This document shows positions 1 to 10,930 of a stretch of 64,000 nt of DNA, piece after piece. The DNA comes from Circinella minor (Eukaryota > Mucoromycota > Mucoromycetes > Mucorales > Lichtheimiaceae): contig JAEPRB010000215.1 in the NCBI GenBank assembly GCA_016758965.1, positions 1 through 64,000 of the forward strand. Direction: 5' to 3'. The first letter of the stretch is position 1, and each line of letters starts with the position of its first letter. Under the pieces are notes generated by a model. It worked only from the letters and a program-made list of their open reading frames with translations. It ran no database searches and was not told the origin of the DNA. Made by a program: the position numbers and the translations under genes.

Positions 1-205
1 AATGTTACTGCGGATATAGTAAGAAATGAGAAAAGAAGCCGCAGTAAAAGAAGTATAATCGGTATTAAAAATAACCGATTAATAATTACGACATGAATAG
101 TAAACTAATTATTTTGGCTACGACAAATCATCGGCGCAGCAATTTTTTTTAAAAAATAAAAAATGTAACTTCCACACCAAACACTAATTTAGTGTTCTTA
201 GTTTA

Positions 206-277
206 TTCCCCCACCGGGAATTGAACCCGGGCCACCTGTGTGAAAGACAGGGATCCTAGCCACTAGACCATAGAGGA
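206..277 (-). tRNA. tRNA-Glu (anticodon UUC)
   Basis: Reads on the minus strand from 277 to 206. The 7-bp acceptor stem pairs TCCTCTA with TGGGGGA (allowing G-U), discriminator A at 206. The D arm has the usual GTCTAGTGGCTAGGAT block. The anticodon stem CCTGT/ACAGG carries loop CTTTCAC, so the anticodon is TTC. The T arm is CCGGG-TTCAATT-CCCGG. No intron is present and CCA is not encoded, as usual in eukaryotes. Confidence 0.95.
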
Positions 278-1640
278 GACACTTACTTTGTAACGTCTAA
301 AGCGGATTTTGTTCCCAGTATCGCGTCAGCTTCAAATGTGACGTTGAAGCGACGATTTCAACCCAGGAATCTGGGTCGTTGCTGGGTAAATACTTATTTA
401 CCTGTTGGTTACTTTTATTTATCACCCATCTCTTCCTCCTATATTCTTTCATACATTGTCTCCCTTATTTCCATTTATATTATCTATTATTATTACCTCC
501 GTCGTCTCTCCCATTTATAATATCCTTTTCCTTTTATATTATTATGAAAGATCATCTTTATGATCTTTAATTAATTCTTTTGTGTTGTCTTGTATGGATC
601 ATATTGATCCATATTCTGTTTTTAATTTATTTATTTTTGATTTTCATTATTTCTTATTTTTATCAAGACAACAATTATGTCGTTTGCATAATATTATTAT
701 TTTTATTTTGTTTTTATATAAATACCCTCCAAAATAATAATAATAAAATAATAATCAATTTAATCAATTAATGAAATAATGAACTATCTAATTATTGAGT
801 TATCTATCTAATTATCAACTAGTCTACTTGTTTTTTATTTTACCTTCCTCACCTTCTTTATTATCATTTCCCTTATGGTATAGTTTGTTGTGTTTCATCT
901 ACCGAAGAATCCTAGTTATTATTATTAATGTTAAGGTGTGGCGATTAGTCATATAAACTTACAACGGATCTGACAACTTTGACACGTTCTGTGGTAATGG
1001 TGTTTCGTCAGACCAAAGATAAGGTTCACGTGATTTGTGAATTAGAATTTGATTCTTGGGTGGTCATGTGACCCTTCAAGTATGTATAAATATGGGCAGT
1101 TTAGCCCCAGAATAATAAATCTTTATCTTTTTACTATCTCTTTCACTTTGAATTTTACCTTTTTCTTTTATTTTATTCTGACAAACATTTCAACAAGGGA
1201 AACTTCACCACGTGTCCTGGGATAATATCCCAAGTGCCAACTACTTTGTCTGTAGTAGTCCCACTATAAAGACATGCCATAGTTGAGCTATTATTTTCAT
1301 GATCAAGTCTTATTTTATTATTATTATTTATGGTCTGTGTTGCCTTTGTCACTGTTATTTTTCTTTCTGTGTCTCTCTGATTCTATTTTTATTTGTTCCA
1401 AGTTGTTTTGCAAGATGTTCTGTTGATGATTCCAACGATTCTGACGTTAGTTTTCCTTTTATTTATTATTTTTGTTTTTTTTCTTTTCTATCTGTGGCAC
1501 CCAACAAAATTCCCCAGCAACATCCTATTGGACAAGAAGTTTGCAAGAAGGTGGTATTAAGGAACGTTACCTTAGATACATCGCGCCCTTGGTTCTTACA
1601 AAATAATCAACAATCAAGATAAAAAAATACATTAAATATG
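278..1640. other. AT-rich non-coding stretch
   Basis: Pyrimidine-rich DNA with long T runs. Open frames here are low-complexity (Leu/Ile/Phe/Tyr-rich), several lack an ATG, and none shows splice-linked conservation. A frame around 1500-1620 just before the retroelement relic has ordinary-looking protein composition and might be remnant coding sequence of the element, but I cannot identify it. Confidence 0.5.
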
Positions 1641-3720
1641 ATATTGCACAAGAGCAATCTCTCAATTGCTTCCATTAATTGTAATAGACTTTTAATAATT
1701 CATAAAAAATCACATCTTATTCGCTACCTTAAACAACAATTATATATAATCACTCTACAAGAAACACACATTACAATGCCTGACAATGAAGAAAGTTTTG
1801 AAATATTTTAATGCATCTCAATCTTTCTAGACTTAACATTGTGGCATAATCTCTATGTGCCCAGATCTAATACTGTCACCAATCTCTATATTTAATAATG
1901 ATCAATACCTTTTCATTCGTATTGAACACTAACAAAAAGTTTTCGCACCATTTTATCTACTCAACATATATGCCCCCAGCCCCCCAGCAACATTATCAAC
2001 AGCACGTCGTCAATTCTATACGATACTATATCAATCACCAATTTTTGATCATCTCTCATCATATCGTCACCAAATGATTATAACAGGAAATTTTAACTAC
2101 AGTTGTCAATGTCCCATTTTTCATCGAAATGCTCCACCTGCATAGTTCAATCCTGATCCTCAACAACAATTGTTACCAACTTTTAGACGAGCTAATCCAA
2201 CCATGTCAACCATTGATCATATTTTTGCATCAGCATCATTTTTTCAAAATAAAACCACCACCAGTGAAGTATCATTTATGGCCCAATCATGGACGGACCA
2301 TGTCCTATTATTTATCACCTTTAACATGGGCCCTTCTTCCAAGGGCAAAGGCTTGTGGAGGGACACCCCCTACTATTAGATCTTAATAAGGAGTTTTGCC
2401 AATAACTTGCAACAACAATCACCACTTTTTTCAACAACCCTATAACACTACTACAACGCCACAACAACAATAGGGCAATTTCAAAAACTTCATTAAGAAA
2501 TTCATACACCAATATAGTCGGAATCGGATAAATGTAACACAAACCTTTTTGGCTAAACTACAATCAAAATGCAATTGTTTTCTTCACTCCAAACCCTCCC
2601 CATCTCTATGGGTGTAGTATCTACCAATTATTGAACAGCAAATAACAAATGCAGAATAAGAAGTTTGTAATACACTCGCATTGCAGGCAGGAGAATGGTG
2701 GCGAGAATGAGGGGAAACTTCAGCAGGATGTCTCAAACGTGCAGTTGCCATACGTACATCTCAAATAAATATTTCACAAATACAACATCCACATACAGGA
2801 AAATTTATCAACAATAAATCCTCCACCACGCCATCTAGGATTTATCAAACGTACTGTCAATAATTTCTTTACATATGACCCAACAATTGGAAAATTACGC
2901 TTACTTGAACCACAAAAAATGACTATATTCAATATCCTACACTTCAAAAACGACTTCAAAACAACATAATCAATCAACATATTTTTTTTCACCCTTTTTT
3001 ATACGTATTTATCAACTGGTATTTATCAACCACCTTACCAATCAATATTATCTCATCACCATGTACTTGGTCCAATCAATTATCAACCTTTTGCCTCCAC
3101 TGCTACTATCAACATATTTTTTCAACAATGGTCAACAAAAAATCATCGCCTGCAACATCATTATCAACCATACATATCACTAATATTGCCATCCAACTGG
3201 AATTTATTTTGGTCAATACCCATAGATCACTATGCCAGAAGTTTAATTTTTAAAATATAATATCATCAAAGCCTACCAACTTCAAGTCTGAAGTATGTCT
3301 TCAACATGCCATTCAGCCCAACAGCCATATGTCGTATATGTCACAACTCCAATGAAAGCCTTATTCCCTTTATTTTTTCTTGTCCTCTCAAATATCAAAT
3401 ATGGCAATACGTTTGGAATCATTATAGTTTTCATGATCCTCGTCCTTCTGCTTTTATTCCATTTTTACTACTGGGTTCCTCCCCCGTCGAAATTTACACA
3501 CACACACTTATTTATAATTATTTCTACATATATGGCGCGCACAGTGGAAATTTATTTTTCAGCATATCACAAAAAATTACTCATTCAGCGATTGAACATA
3601 TCAATACTCATATCGTTTAAATTATTTTCTTTTATAATTTCTTTCATTTCTTTTTTCTGAATGTACGGTTCTCAATAATAAAATTTTGAGGGTAACACCT
3701 CCACATAAAAAAAAAATACT
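1640..3720 (+). mobile_element. Degenerate LINE-like non-LTR retrotransposon
   Basis: An apurinic-type endonuclease is readable in pieces: an N-terminal block ending in LQETH near 1755-1770, a GNFN block (usual GDFN) near 2085, then STIDHIFAS and WTDHVLL near 2195-2310. A linker resembling the region before the reverse transcriptase follows at about 2550-2950. The C-terminal zinc-knuckle block is at 3306-3420: CRICHN, then ES, then CPLKYQIW. The catalytic core of the reverse transcriptase (palm with YADD) is missing between about 2970 and 3100, and frames are broken by stops and shifts. The copy ends near an A run at 3705-3717, fitting a LINE 3' tail. It is a dead, internally deleted copy. 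Family placement rests on motif recognition only. Confidence 0.75.
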
Positions 3721-4697
3721 CATCCTGTGCTCCTAAATCAATCTACCATACGACTAACTTCACTGATCAGATATAGAACCCTGCCTATTACAAGCTAAAA
3801 AAATATTTTAAAATAGATATAGAGCAAACATTATTTTGAATAATCACTCTTATTAAGGATATCACAATAATATCATTTATTAATATAACCATCATTTTTT
3901 TTTATATAGATAATTTCTTTTATGAACATAAGAGCAGTACCTTTTTCCCTTCTATTTAACACATCTGTTCTTTTTTTTAGATGGTTACTTTATAGATGCA
4001 ACAATAGCTTCTATTAATATGATAAACTTAAACTAAAAAAAGTTATGTATATATATATATATATATTGTATTAATTGGATATATATATATATAATAACTT
4101 CCAGGTGCTATATACCACTTATAATTTTTTGATATTTTTATTCTTTTTTTTTTAAAGAAAATTCATCAAGTACTGTCAGTTCCTTGGCTCTCCTTGGCTC
4201 TTCTCAAAACGGTAGTTTAGGTGGTTCTTGAAGAGAATTGAACAACTAAACCGAATTATATCGATGCCTAAATAGAATCCAAAAATAAATAAAGTAAAAA
4301 TAAAAACCAAGGGGTTTATTTTATTATAATCTTTCCCTTGTTTAAAAGTTAAAGTCAATGATAGGGAATAAATAGTGTATATTTTAAAAGTGTTAAAAGC
4401 TAAAGTCAATGCTTCTGATGTACTATAGATTCATTTTTTTACTAATGATGTATTTGTGTATAGAAGGTGTATTTACATAATGGCACTGATAAATAATTGT
4501 ATGTTTGTATGTGTGTGTGATATAATGTTGCGATATGGTGTGCAAATTCTGTAGGGATATATAATAATAGTAATAGTAATTTCTACATGTGTGATAGATC
4601 AAAAAAAAAAAACAAAAACAAAGAAACTCATAACCTCAGTGTAATCTTTACATATATATACAACCTAGAAAATGATTCAACGGACATGTTGCTATTG
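3721..4697. other. Intergenic, AT-rich with TA microsatellites
   Basis: Contains (AT)n tracts near 4045-4066 and 4080-4093 and several A/T runs. It lies 3' of the minus-strand transporter gene. No supported gene is seen. Confidence 0.6.
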
Positions 4698-6251
4698 TTA
4701 ATGATGATTTTGTTCAGTTCCAGAAGAATGGGACCGTATACGGTCTCTAGATTGTCGACGTTGAATAGCAGCAGCCTTTCTAGCAGTAACAATTTGCCAA
4801 CGATGAATTCCCAATGCAGTTGTCATGCCGACAATAAGAGCGGCACCTAAAATGGTATAAAGATTTGGATATTCTTGGAGGAAAATCGCTCCTATTGCAT
4901 AAGCTGACAACACCTCACCCATTCGCATTAAAGTCCCTAATAAAAAAAGGCATATATGTATCATAATAAGTTGTTAAGCTTGTAATTAATCATTGAATTC
5001 TAGAATTTATATATCTAATTATTATATTATTATCTTAATAACAAATGTACCTGGGCCTGCTGGTGCTAATTTTAATCTATAAAGAGTATTCAATTTATTA
5101 ATATCGTTGATAATAATGAATAAAAGAAAGAGGAGGACGTTGGAGAAAGATAAAAACAACAATAAAAAAAATTTTACCCTTGATTTAATAGACTTTGTCC
5201 AATAAATGCCAAAAGACCAACCAATAACAATTGAATCCAATCAATTGCCATATGTTCTTGAGGAGGTACAAACGTTTGAAACACAAATAATCCAAGTGGA
5301 CTAATAATTGTTGCAATGAGTCCAACATAAAAGACATGAATCATAAAATGAACACCCTTTTTTCCAACTTTTTGTACAGCAACATAAGCACCAGCAGACA
5401 TGAATGCGCCTGATAATGCACATACAATAGCAAATGTTCGTTGCATATCTTCTTTGGATGACAATGGTATTAATAAGTTATCATTTTCATGTCTACCAAA
5501 TAAATGACGTGGTTGTGAAATCAAAATGACACCAGCAGTACAAAGAATTGTACAAAAGCCGTCAAAAATTGTGAATGTATCATTAAATAAGATGGTAATT
5601 AAAACTGTTGTAAACACTGGACCTAGGAAAAACATCACTAAAAATTATTTAGGTAATTTTAGATATCATCATAATATCCATTCTCCCCCCCCTCGTTAAA
5701 GCTTATTCTCAATTACCTGTTGCTTCAAAAAGAGATAATTTTGTAAGACTATAAAAAAACAAAATTAAACCGAGTGAACCGACCAATCCTCGTATAAAAA
5801 GCCATGTACGAACACCAGATTTACCAAATGGATTGATACGCAATAAAACACAACTTATTAAGGCCAAAATAAGCTGTACAATTGAACGAGCAAATACAAT
5901 TTCAAATGACGGTAGCTTGTTATTACCACATTGTTTAACAAAGAATGCGCTCAAAGTAAATGCAAGTGCAGATAATCCAAGCAGTAATATACCATGTATT
6001 TCTTTTTTAAATGTTGCTGGATCGTTACTCAATGAAAGTACTTTATATTGGCCTAGTTGTGGTGGTGGTAATGAAGAAGATCGCATTGAAGCAGACGTTG
6101 TTGTTGTTGTGGATGGACCATATTTTGAAACAAGCGGTGTGGATTCATTAACGATGGTTATACTAGAAGGGATTTCAAGCTTTGGTTTGTTGTTATTATC
6201 GCTGGTTGAATGAGATTGTTGCTGTTGTTTATCTGTTGTCTTTTTGGTCAT
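4698..6251 (-). CDS. EamA/DMT-family membrane transporter (SLC35G-like)
   Basis: Four exons on the minus strand: 6251-5717, 5637-5178, 5076-5051 (only 26 nt) and 4936-4698. All junctions are GT-AG and in phase, giving 419 aa. About 75 hydrophilic Ser/Thr/Gln-rich residues lead in, then roughly ten membrane segments arranged as two EamA repeats. Repeat one includes the SALAFTLSAFFVKQ region and the LFIRGLVGSLGLILFFYSL helix; repeat two includes GLLAFIGQSLLNQGLK and GEVLSAYAIGAIFLQE. The short tail is basic and Ser/His-rich. Family knowledge: drug/metabolite transporter superfamily, usually in plasma membrane or Golgi/ER; the substrate cannot be read from sequence. The start chosen is the first ATG of the open frame. 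It is transcribed divergently from the TPX2-motif gene, with about 1 kb between the starts. Confidence 0.88.
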
Positions 6252-7245
6252 TTGCGTAAAATATTTTATTTAAAGTAAAAACGAGAAAAAAAAAGAGTTG
6301 GGGGTTGTGGAAGAATCGAAAAGGAGAGAAAAAAGCGTAAAGATTAAAAAGTTCACCTGTTATTAGGCAGAATGCAAGAAGAATGTAAAGCACCAAAAGT
6401 TTGAATACAAAAAAAAATCAACTTCTTTGTTTTTAGTATCAAGAAGAAAAACAAGGTGTATATATGTATCTATTACTGAAAACCGGAACTGCACTCCGTG
6501 TGTTATAGACAGGCGCGGTTTGTGAAATTTTATCCATTTGTATCATGATAAAACAAATACAATGAGATATATCAATTACCTTTTTGATACCAATAAATCA
6601 ATATGACTATATGTATTACTGGTTATTTTATTGTTGTGCATCTTAAAAGGAGCGACCGCAAAAAAAAGTGGAGAACCTGTTGCTATCAGTGTATATGTAG
6701 TTATGTAATTTATAGTCACATGGCAGTTTATAGACTAGCTAACACTAGCATGACGAAGACTGATTAGAACCAACTGTGGGTATAATAATATATATATGTT
6801 TATTATGTATGTGTGTCTATACTTGTTTGTTTGTTATTTTATTCCATTTAGGCAGGTTTAGAAAACAGCGATGATAGGTGAGCCCATTAATGATTATTAT
6901 ATATCTATTTCTACTAACAAGATGATACATAATTTCGATTATTAGCGTACTAACCATGTAAAATCGAATCAATAAGAATTGAAAGTGAAAAGCAAAAAAA
7001 AAAAAAATAGAGAAAGACAGAGAATATGTGTGTATGAACTAAAATATGGGTATGCAATAAAGAACACAAATATGAATCCTGTTCCTCGCACACGCTTTTT
7101 TTTTAAACAATGGAAAAAAAAATCTCAGCACCCCAAAAAAAAAAGCGCGTTCACGGACCTACTGGCGTTTTTTTTTATTATTCTCCTTTTTTTTTTATCA
7201 CTTCGCTTAACTTTTCTTTATTCTCACACATATAAACATTTTTCC
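6252..7245. promoter_or_regulatory. Shared divergent promoter region
   Basis: Holds the 5' flanks of the transporter (-) and the TPX2-motif gene (+). It is rich in A/T runs, and a T-rich leader directly precedes the ATG at 7246. The reading frame stays open upstream of that ATG back to about 6979, but this part translates to low-complexity Lys/Phe-rich sequence, so I treat it as leader. Confidence 0.45.
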
Positions 7246-9365
7246 ATGTCTGATATACGTTCCTTCGAGATTGAACGATCACGGCGACGTAGTGAAAGTC
7301 ATGAAAGTTCATTTCTAGGAGAAGATAATGACGATAATGGAGATGGTTTAATGTCGACAACTTCACCTACACTCAGTAATATTCATAGTACTATCTTTAG
7401 CAACAGTGATCGTTATCGTTCTTTAGTTAATGAATCCCCCCCAGCTAATTTTAATGAAAAAACACCACAAGATGATCAATATAGCATGAGTGGAATAAAA
7501 CAAAATATTACTACGTTAGCAACAACCACAACACCATCACCATTAAAACAACGTGAAGATAAGATTCCTAATTTCGTACCTAGCCCAATAAAACAACAAC
7601 CACGCAGCAATCATAGTTCACCAGTCACTCGCGAAATGCGAACACCAAGTGAATGGGATGAATTGATGCGAAGTAAAGGTATCATTCCACCTACTGAAGA
7701 TAGACCTGCTATTGTTACCAGGGCAACAACAGGGACATCAACGACTACTTTGCCAGAGCGACATAAAACTAATACAAGTCCTATGCAACCACGACGGCCT
7801 GTTAATACTACTACTACTATCACTCCTGACAATGTAAAGAAACAGCCAGTGGTAACAACAATGAGTGTACCAAGTGAAAAAAAATCAGATATTCCTTCAT
7901 ATATGCGTGCCACTGAATCTTATGAAAGTCGATTACACCGAACTCATAGCGAAGTTACTAGAAGTCAACGTCAACGACATATTAATACGGTATGTATATA
8001 ATTATTTGAAAACTTTCTCCTTTTGAAAAATACTTCATGGTAATTTATGTATATAAACCTATTATGTCATATATATTATATAGAAACCACGATTCCAATC
8101 ATCGACACAAATTAATGCTATGGATGATATACACAATGAAATGCGCGATGAAGATGTTTACATCCCATTAGCTGTACGTATCAAATTATTTGAACAAAAT
8201 CTTCGAAATGGTAATCCAATTACTACTTCTTCTCGATCTACTGGATCCACCACTCATCGTCAAAACAAGGTATATATTTTAAAAATTAAAGAACTTTTTT
8301 TTTTTTGGGATATTTTTCTTATTTTTAACAATATACATTTTATAATAATATTTATTAGACAACTGATACCCACCATTCATCCACAACATCCTCCTCATTA
8401 ACACGACCACGATCACCTAAACTTCTTACTCGACATCGTACATATTCATCGTAAGTATTATAATTATGAGAAATTATACTAGTAATCAATTTTTTTTTTT
8501 TTTTGCTTTTCTTATTTTTCTTTGTCTAAAATGTAATTTTTTTTTTGCTTTAAAAACCATAGCCAACAATCTTCACAATCATCTAGTCAAGAGGTTTGTA
8601 TATATCTACTTTTAAAATTTAAATAATATATATGGATATCATATGAAAACTAAAAAAAACGGACTAAACTATTCATGCTTCATATATTTATAGAAACGTC
8701 AACCATTAACTACCGAACAAACAAATTCAAGCACTAAAAACCGTCGAACTCGTACACTTTCTCGTCATACTCGACCCCGTACAATTGCAACAACAACATC
8801 AGAAACAACAGCCATTAGAAATTCTTATAAAGAGCGTGGAAGTAGTCGTACATTAACTAGTAGTACATTATCATCAGCAAATAAGGTTACAAGTCGACTA
8901 TCATCCAAAGCAATAACAACAGACCGTGGTGATTCTAAGCCAAATAAAAGACAAAAAACAACACATCATCAACCAACCGCTGTACAGGTATTAATATTTA
9001 TATTAACAGTGAGGAAAAGTAGAGGGAAATTCAACGTATTAATAACATGATATTATTTCTTTTTCTATTTTTGATCTAGCCATTCCATTTCGCTACTGAT
9101 CAACGTGCATTACATCATCAAAAACAATTCAAAGCTAAACTTGACTTATGGAAAGAAAAAGAGGACGAGGAAAGACGTACATCAGCATCTGGTCAATTAC
9201 ATCGCGGTACCAAACGAAAGGTATTTTATTAAGTATTATTCTAACAGATATTGATGTCATGGGATTTTTTTTTTGAGGTAATCAAATGATAGAGTTAATA
9301 AAAATATTCATTTGTGTTTATTTTTCTCTCTCTCTCTTTCTTAATAGGTTCAAGAAGAAAACTAA
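7246..9365 (+). CDS. TPX2-motif protein, candidate spindle/microtubule-associated factor
   Basis: Seven exons: 7246-7989, 8084-8269, 8359-8450, 8563-8593, 8694-8987, 9080-9220, 9348-9365. Phases close to 501 aa. Most of the protein is disordered, rich in Ser, Thr, Pro, Arg and Lys. A conserved-looking block VRIKLFEQNLRNG sits near residue 273. The C terminus (exon 6) starts PFHFATDQRA, followed by F, then KL, then a charged E-rich stretch. That spacing matches the TPX2 C-terminal domain consensus (P-F-x-F-x-T-x-x-R-A ... F ... KL), which binds microtubules in plant and animal TPX2/WVD2 proteins. A microtubule role is inference from this one motif. Terminal exon 7 encodes only VQEEN. The start at 7246 has no acceptable in-frame ATG alternative outside low-complexity leader. 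Confidence 0.6.
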
Positions 9366-9756
9366 TTAATAATAGTCGTAATAATAATATATATGTGGTT
9401 TTATCATGAATAACTATTTGCAGTATACATTATATAGTTCATAGTTGAATAATAAATTTCTTCCTTCTTTTCTTTTTATTGTTTATTTGGAAAAGCAAAT
9501 GAGCGCTACAATAAATGACTAGAGTTTAGTTACCAAAGAAAGAAATAAAAAAAAAGAATAATACCTTACCTAATTACTTCCCTGTAGAATTTCACATTAG
9601 CACTGTACAAATTTGTCTATATTATAAAAAGTATATAGTTTTCTTATATCAAATATGAAAACATGTAGACAAATTAAAGCGAACAATAACTACCGCTCGG
9701 AGACATAGCAGTGTTGAAAATAATGTCAAAATTATATCTTATGTACTTCATGATTT
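9366..9756. other. 3' flank, AT-rich, no gene
   Basis: Downstream of the TPX2-motif gene. AATAAA-type sequences occur near 9450. No coding signal. Confidence 0.5.
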
Positions 9757-9996
9757 TCAAGCTTGTACGGGAGAAAGGAGTATGGGTTCACCAGTAGTCG
9801 ATAAAAGAGATGAATTTGTAGTTAAGCCAAGAATATTAAATGCCCCAACAGCATCACGAGTCATGGTTGTATTTTTCAAAGTACGGCTTGAGCATTGAGG
9901 ATTGTTATAAGTTTTGGTACCCGTTATAACGATTGATATCAAAATAACTGTCAAAACAGGGATCCAACTGTTCTCTTTTATTATTATTTTTGTCAT
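9757..9996 (-). pseudogene. Possible TnpB/Fanzor-like C-terminal fragment
   Basis: A 79-codon minus-strand frame. Its C-terminal half contains NNPQCSS, then an RDAVGAFNILGL block about 12 residues later. In TnpB/Fanzor and related OrfB nucleases the zinc ribbon is followed by an RD-x-x-(A/G)-A-x-NI segment carrying the last RuvC aspartate, which this resembles. Nothing resembling the rest of the protein (earlier RuvC motifs, first CxxC) is visible upstream on the minus strand, and the first half is simply hydrophobic. If real it is a short relic. A chance match in a low-complexity region is possible. Confidence 0.3.
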
Positions 9997-10930
9997 TGTG
10001 GTTGTTCAGATGGCTAAATAATAAAAAAGAAGAACAAATTGACATAACTTGGCAAACATTGCTGACCCCTTTATTCCTTATAAAAGAAGATTATTGTTAG
10101 TTAATGATTAGTTCCAAATATTTATAATACTATTTAGCTACCATTGATTACATAATAAATAATGTTCATCCATAGTCCTCTTTAGTTGCTCATGATGTAA
10201 ATCACACTATGGGTAGTATTTACACTATGGGTGTTCATGTTATTATTATGCGTATGACATATATCTTGATGATTAAATATAACAATGTTAGGAGAATTGT
10301 CTATTACCATGTAATGTTTAAAAAAAAATGCTTTTATCATAATCAACAAAAATGAGACAACTTTAAAAAGAAAGTGGTGTTAAATAAAACGTGTAATGCG
10401 ATAAAAAAGAAGATTCTCGGTCAAACTTAAAATGTGTCTTGACCATACTTTTATGGATAGCTACGTATCATGAATTTTTTTAAGTCCAATCAACAATATA
10501 ATTTAGATAATATATAAGAGCCCCAGTTTTTAAAACTTTGTAAGTACATATTTTTCGAGGATTTCAGCTGCATTGGGGATAGGATTTATGGATTATTGTG
10601 CTACATCATTATCACTATTACGATGATCCATGGATGTTTATCTTTCAAAAGTTCAAAGTAAAGTGAAATTAACATTCTGAATACTTTTATAATGTTTCTT
10701 TTCAACAACTGGAGGTTATGGTACTAGTTCATTTGATATGATTTTTACTTTCTCACTAACCCCCCCAAATATATTGAGTCATTTGGATAAAAAAATGTTT
10801 CTGATCACACATGATTGAGGCTTTAACCCAGTTCAAATCCGAACGTTGTGGCGCAAACTTTAAAGTTTTAGCCAACTATTTTTTTTTTCTACCTTTACTT
10901 TAACTTTCCTACTCACTCGTTTCTTTAAAG
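9997..10930. other. Intergenic, upstream of the arginine methyltransferase
   Basis: AT-rich. A T-rich/pyrimidine leader (10880-10925) precedes the ATG at 10931. No other gene is supported. Confidence 0.5.

Noticed and set aside
338..771. Three overlapping 60-codon plus-strand frames
   Set aside because: T-rich low-complexity translation, the first begins at GTG rather than ATG, and there are no splice partners.
6979..7245. N-terminal extension of the TPX2-motif protein
   Set aside because: The region has runs of Lys and Phe codons from A and T tracts and no sensible start context; ATG 7246 is preferred.
10820..10860. AGTTCAAATCC resembling a tRNA B box
   Set aside because: The flanking 5-mers (CCCAG and CCGAA) do not pair into a T stem and there is no A box or anticodon arm upstream.
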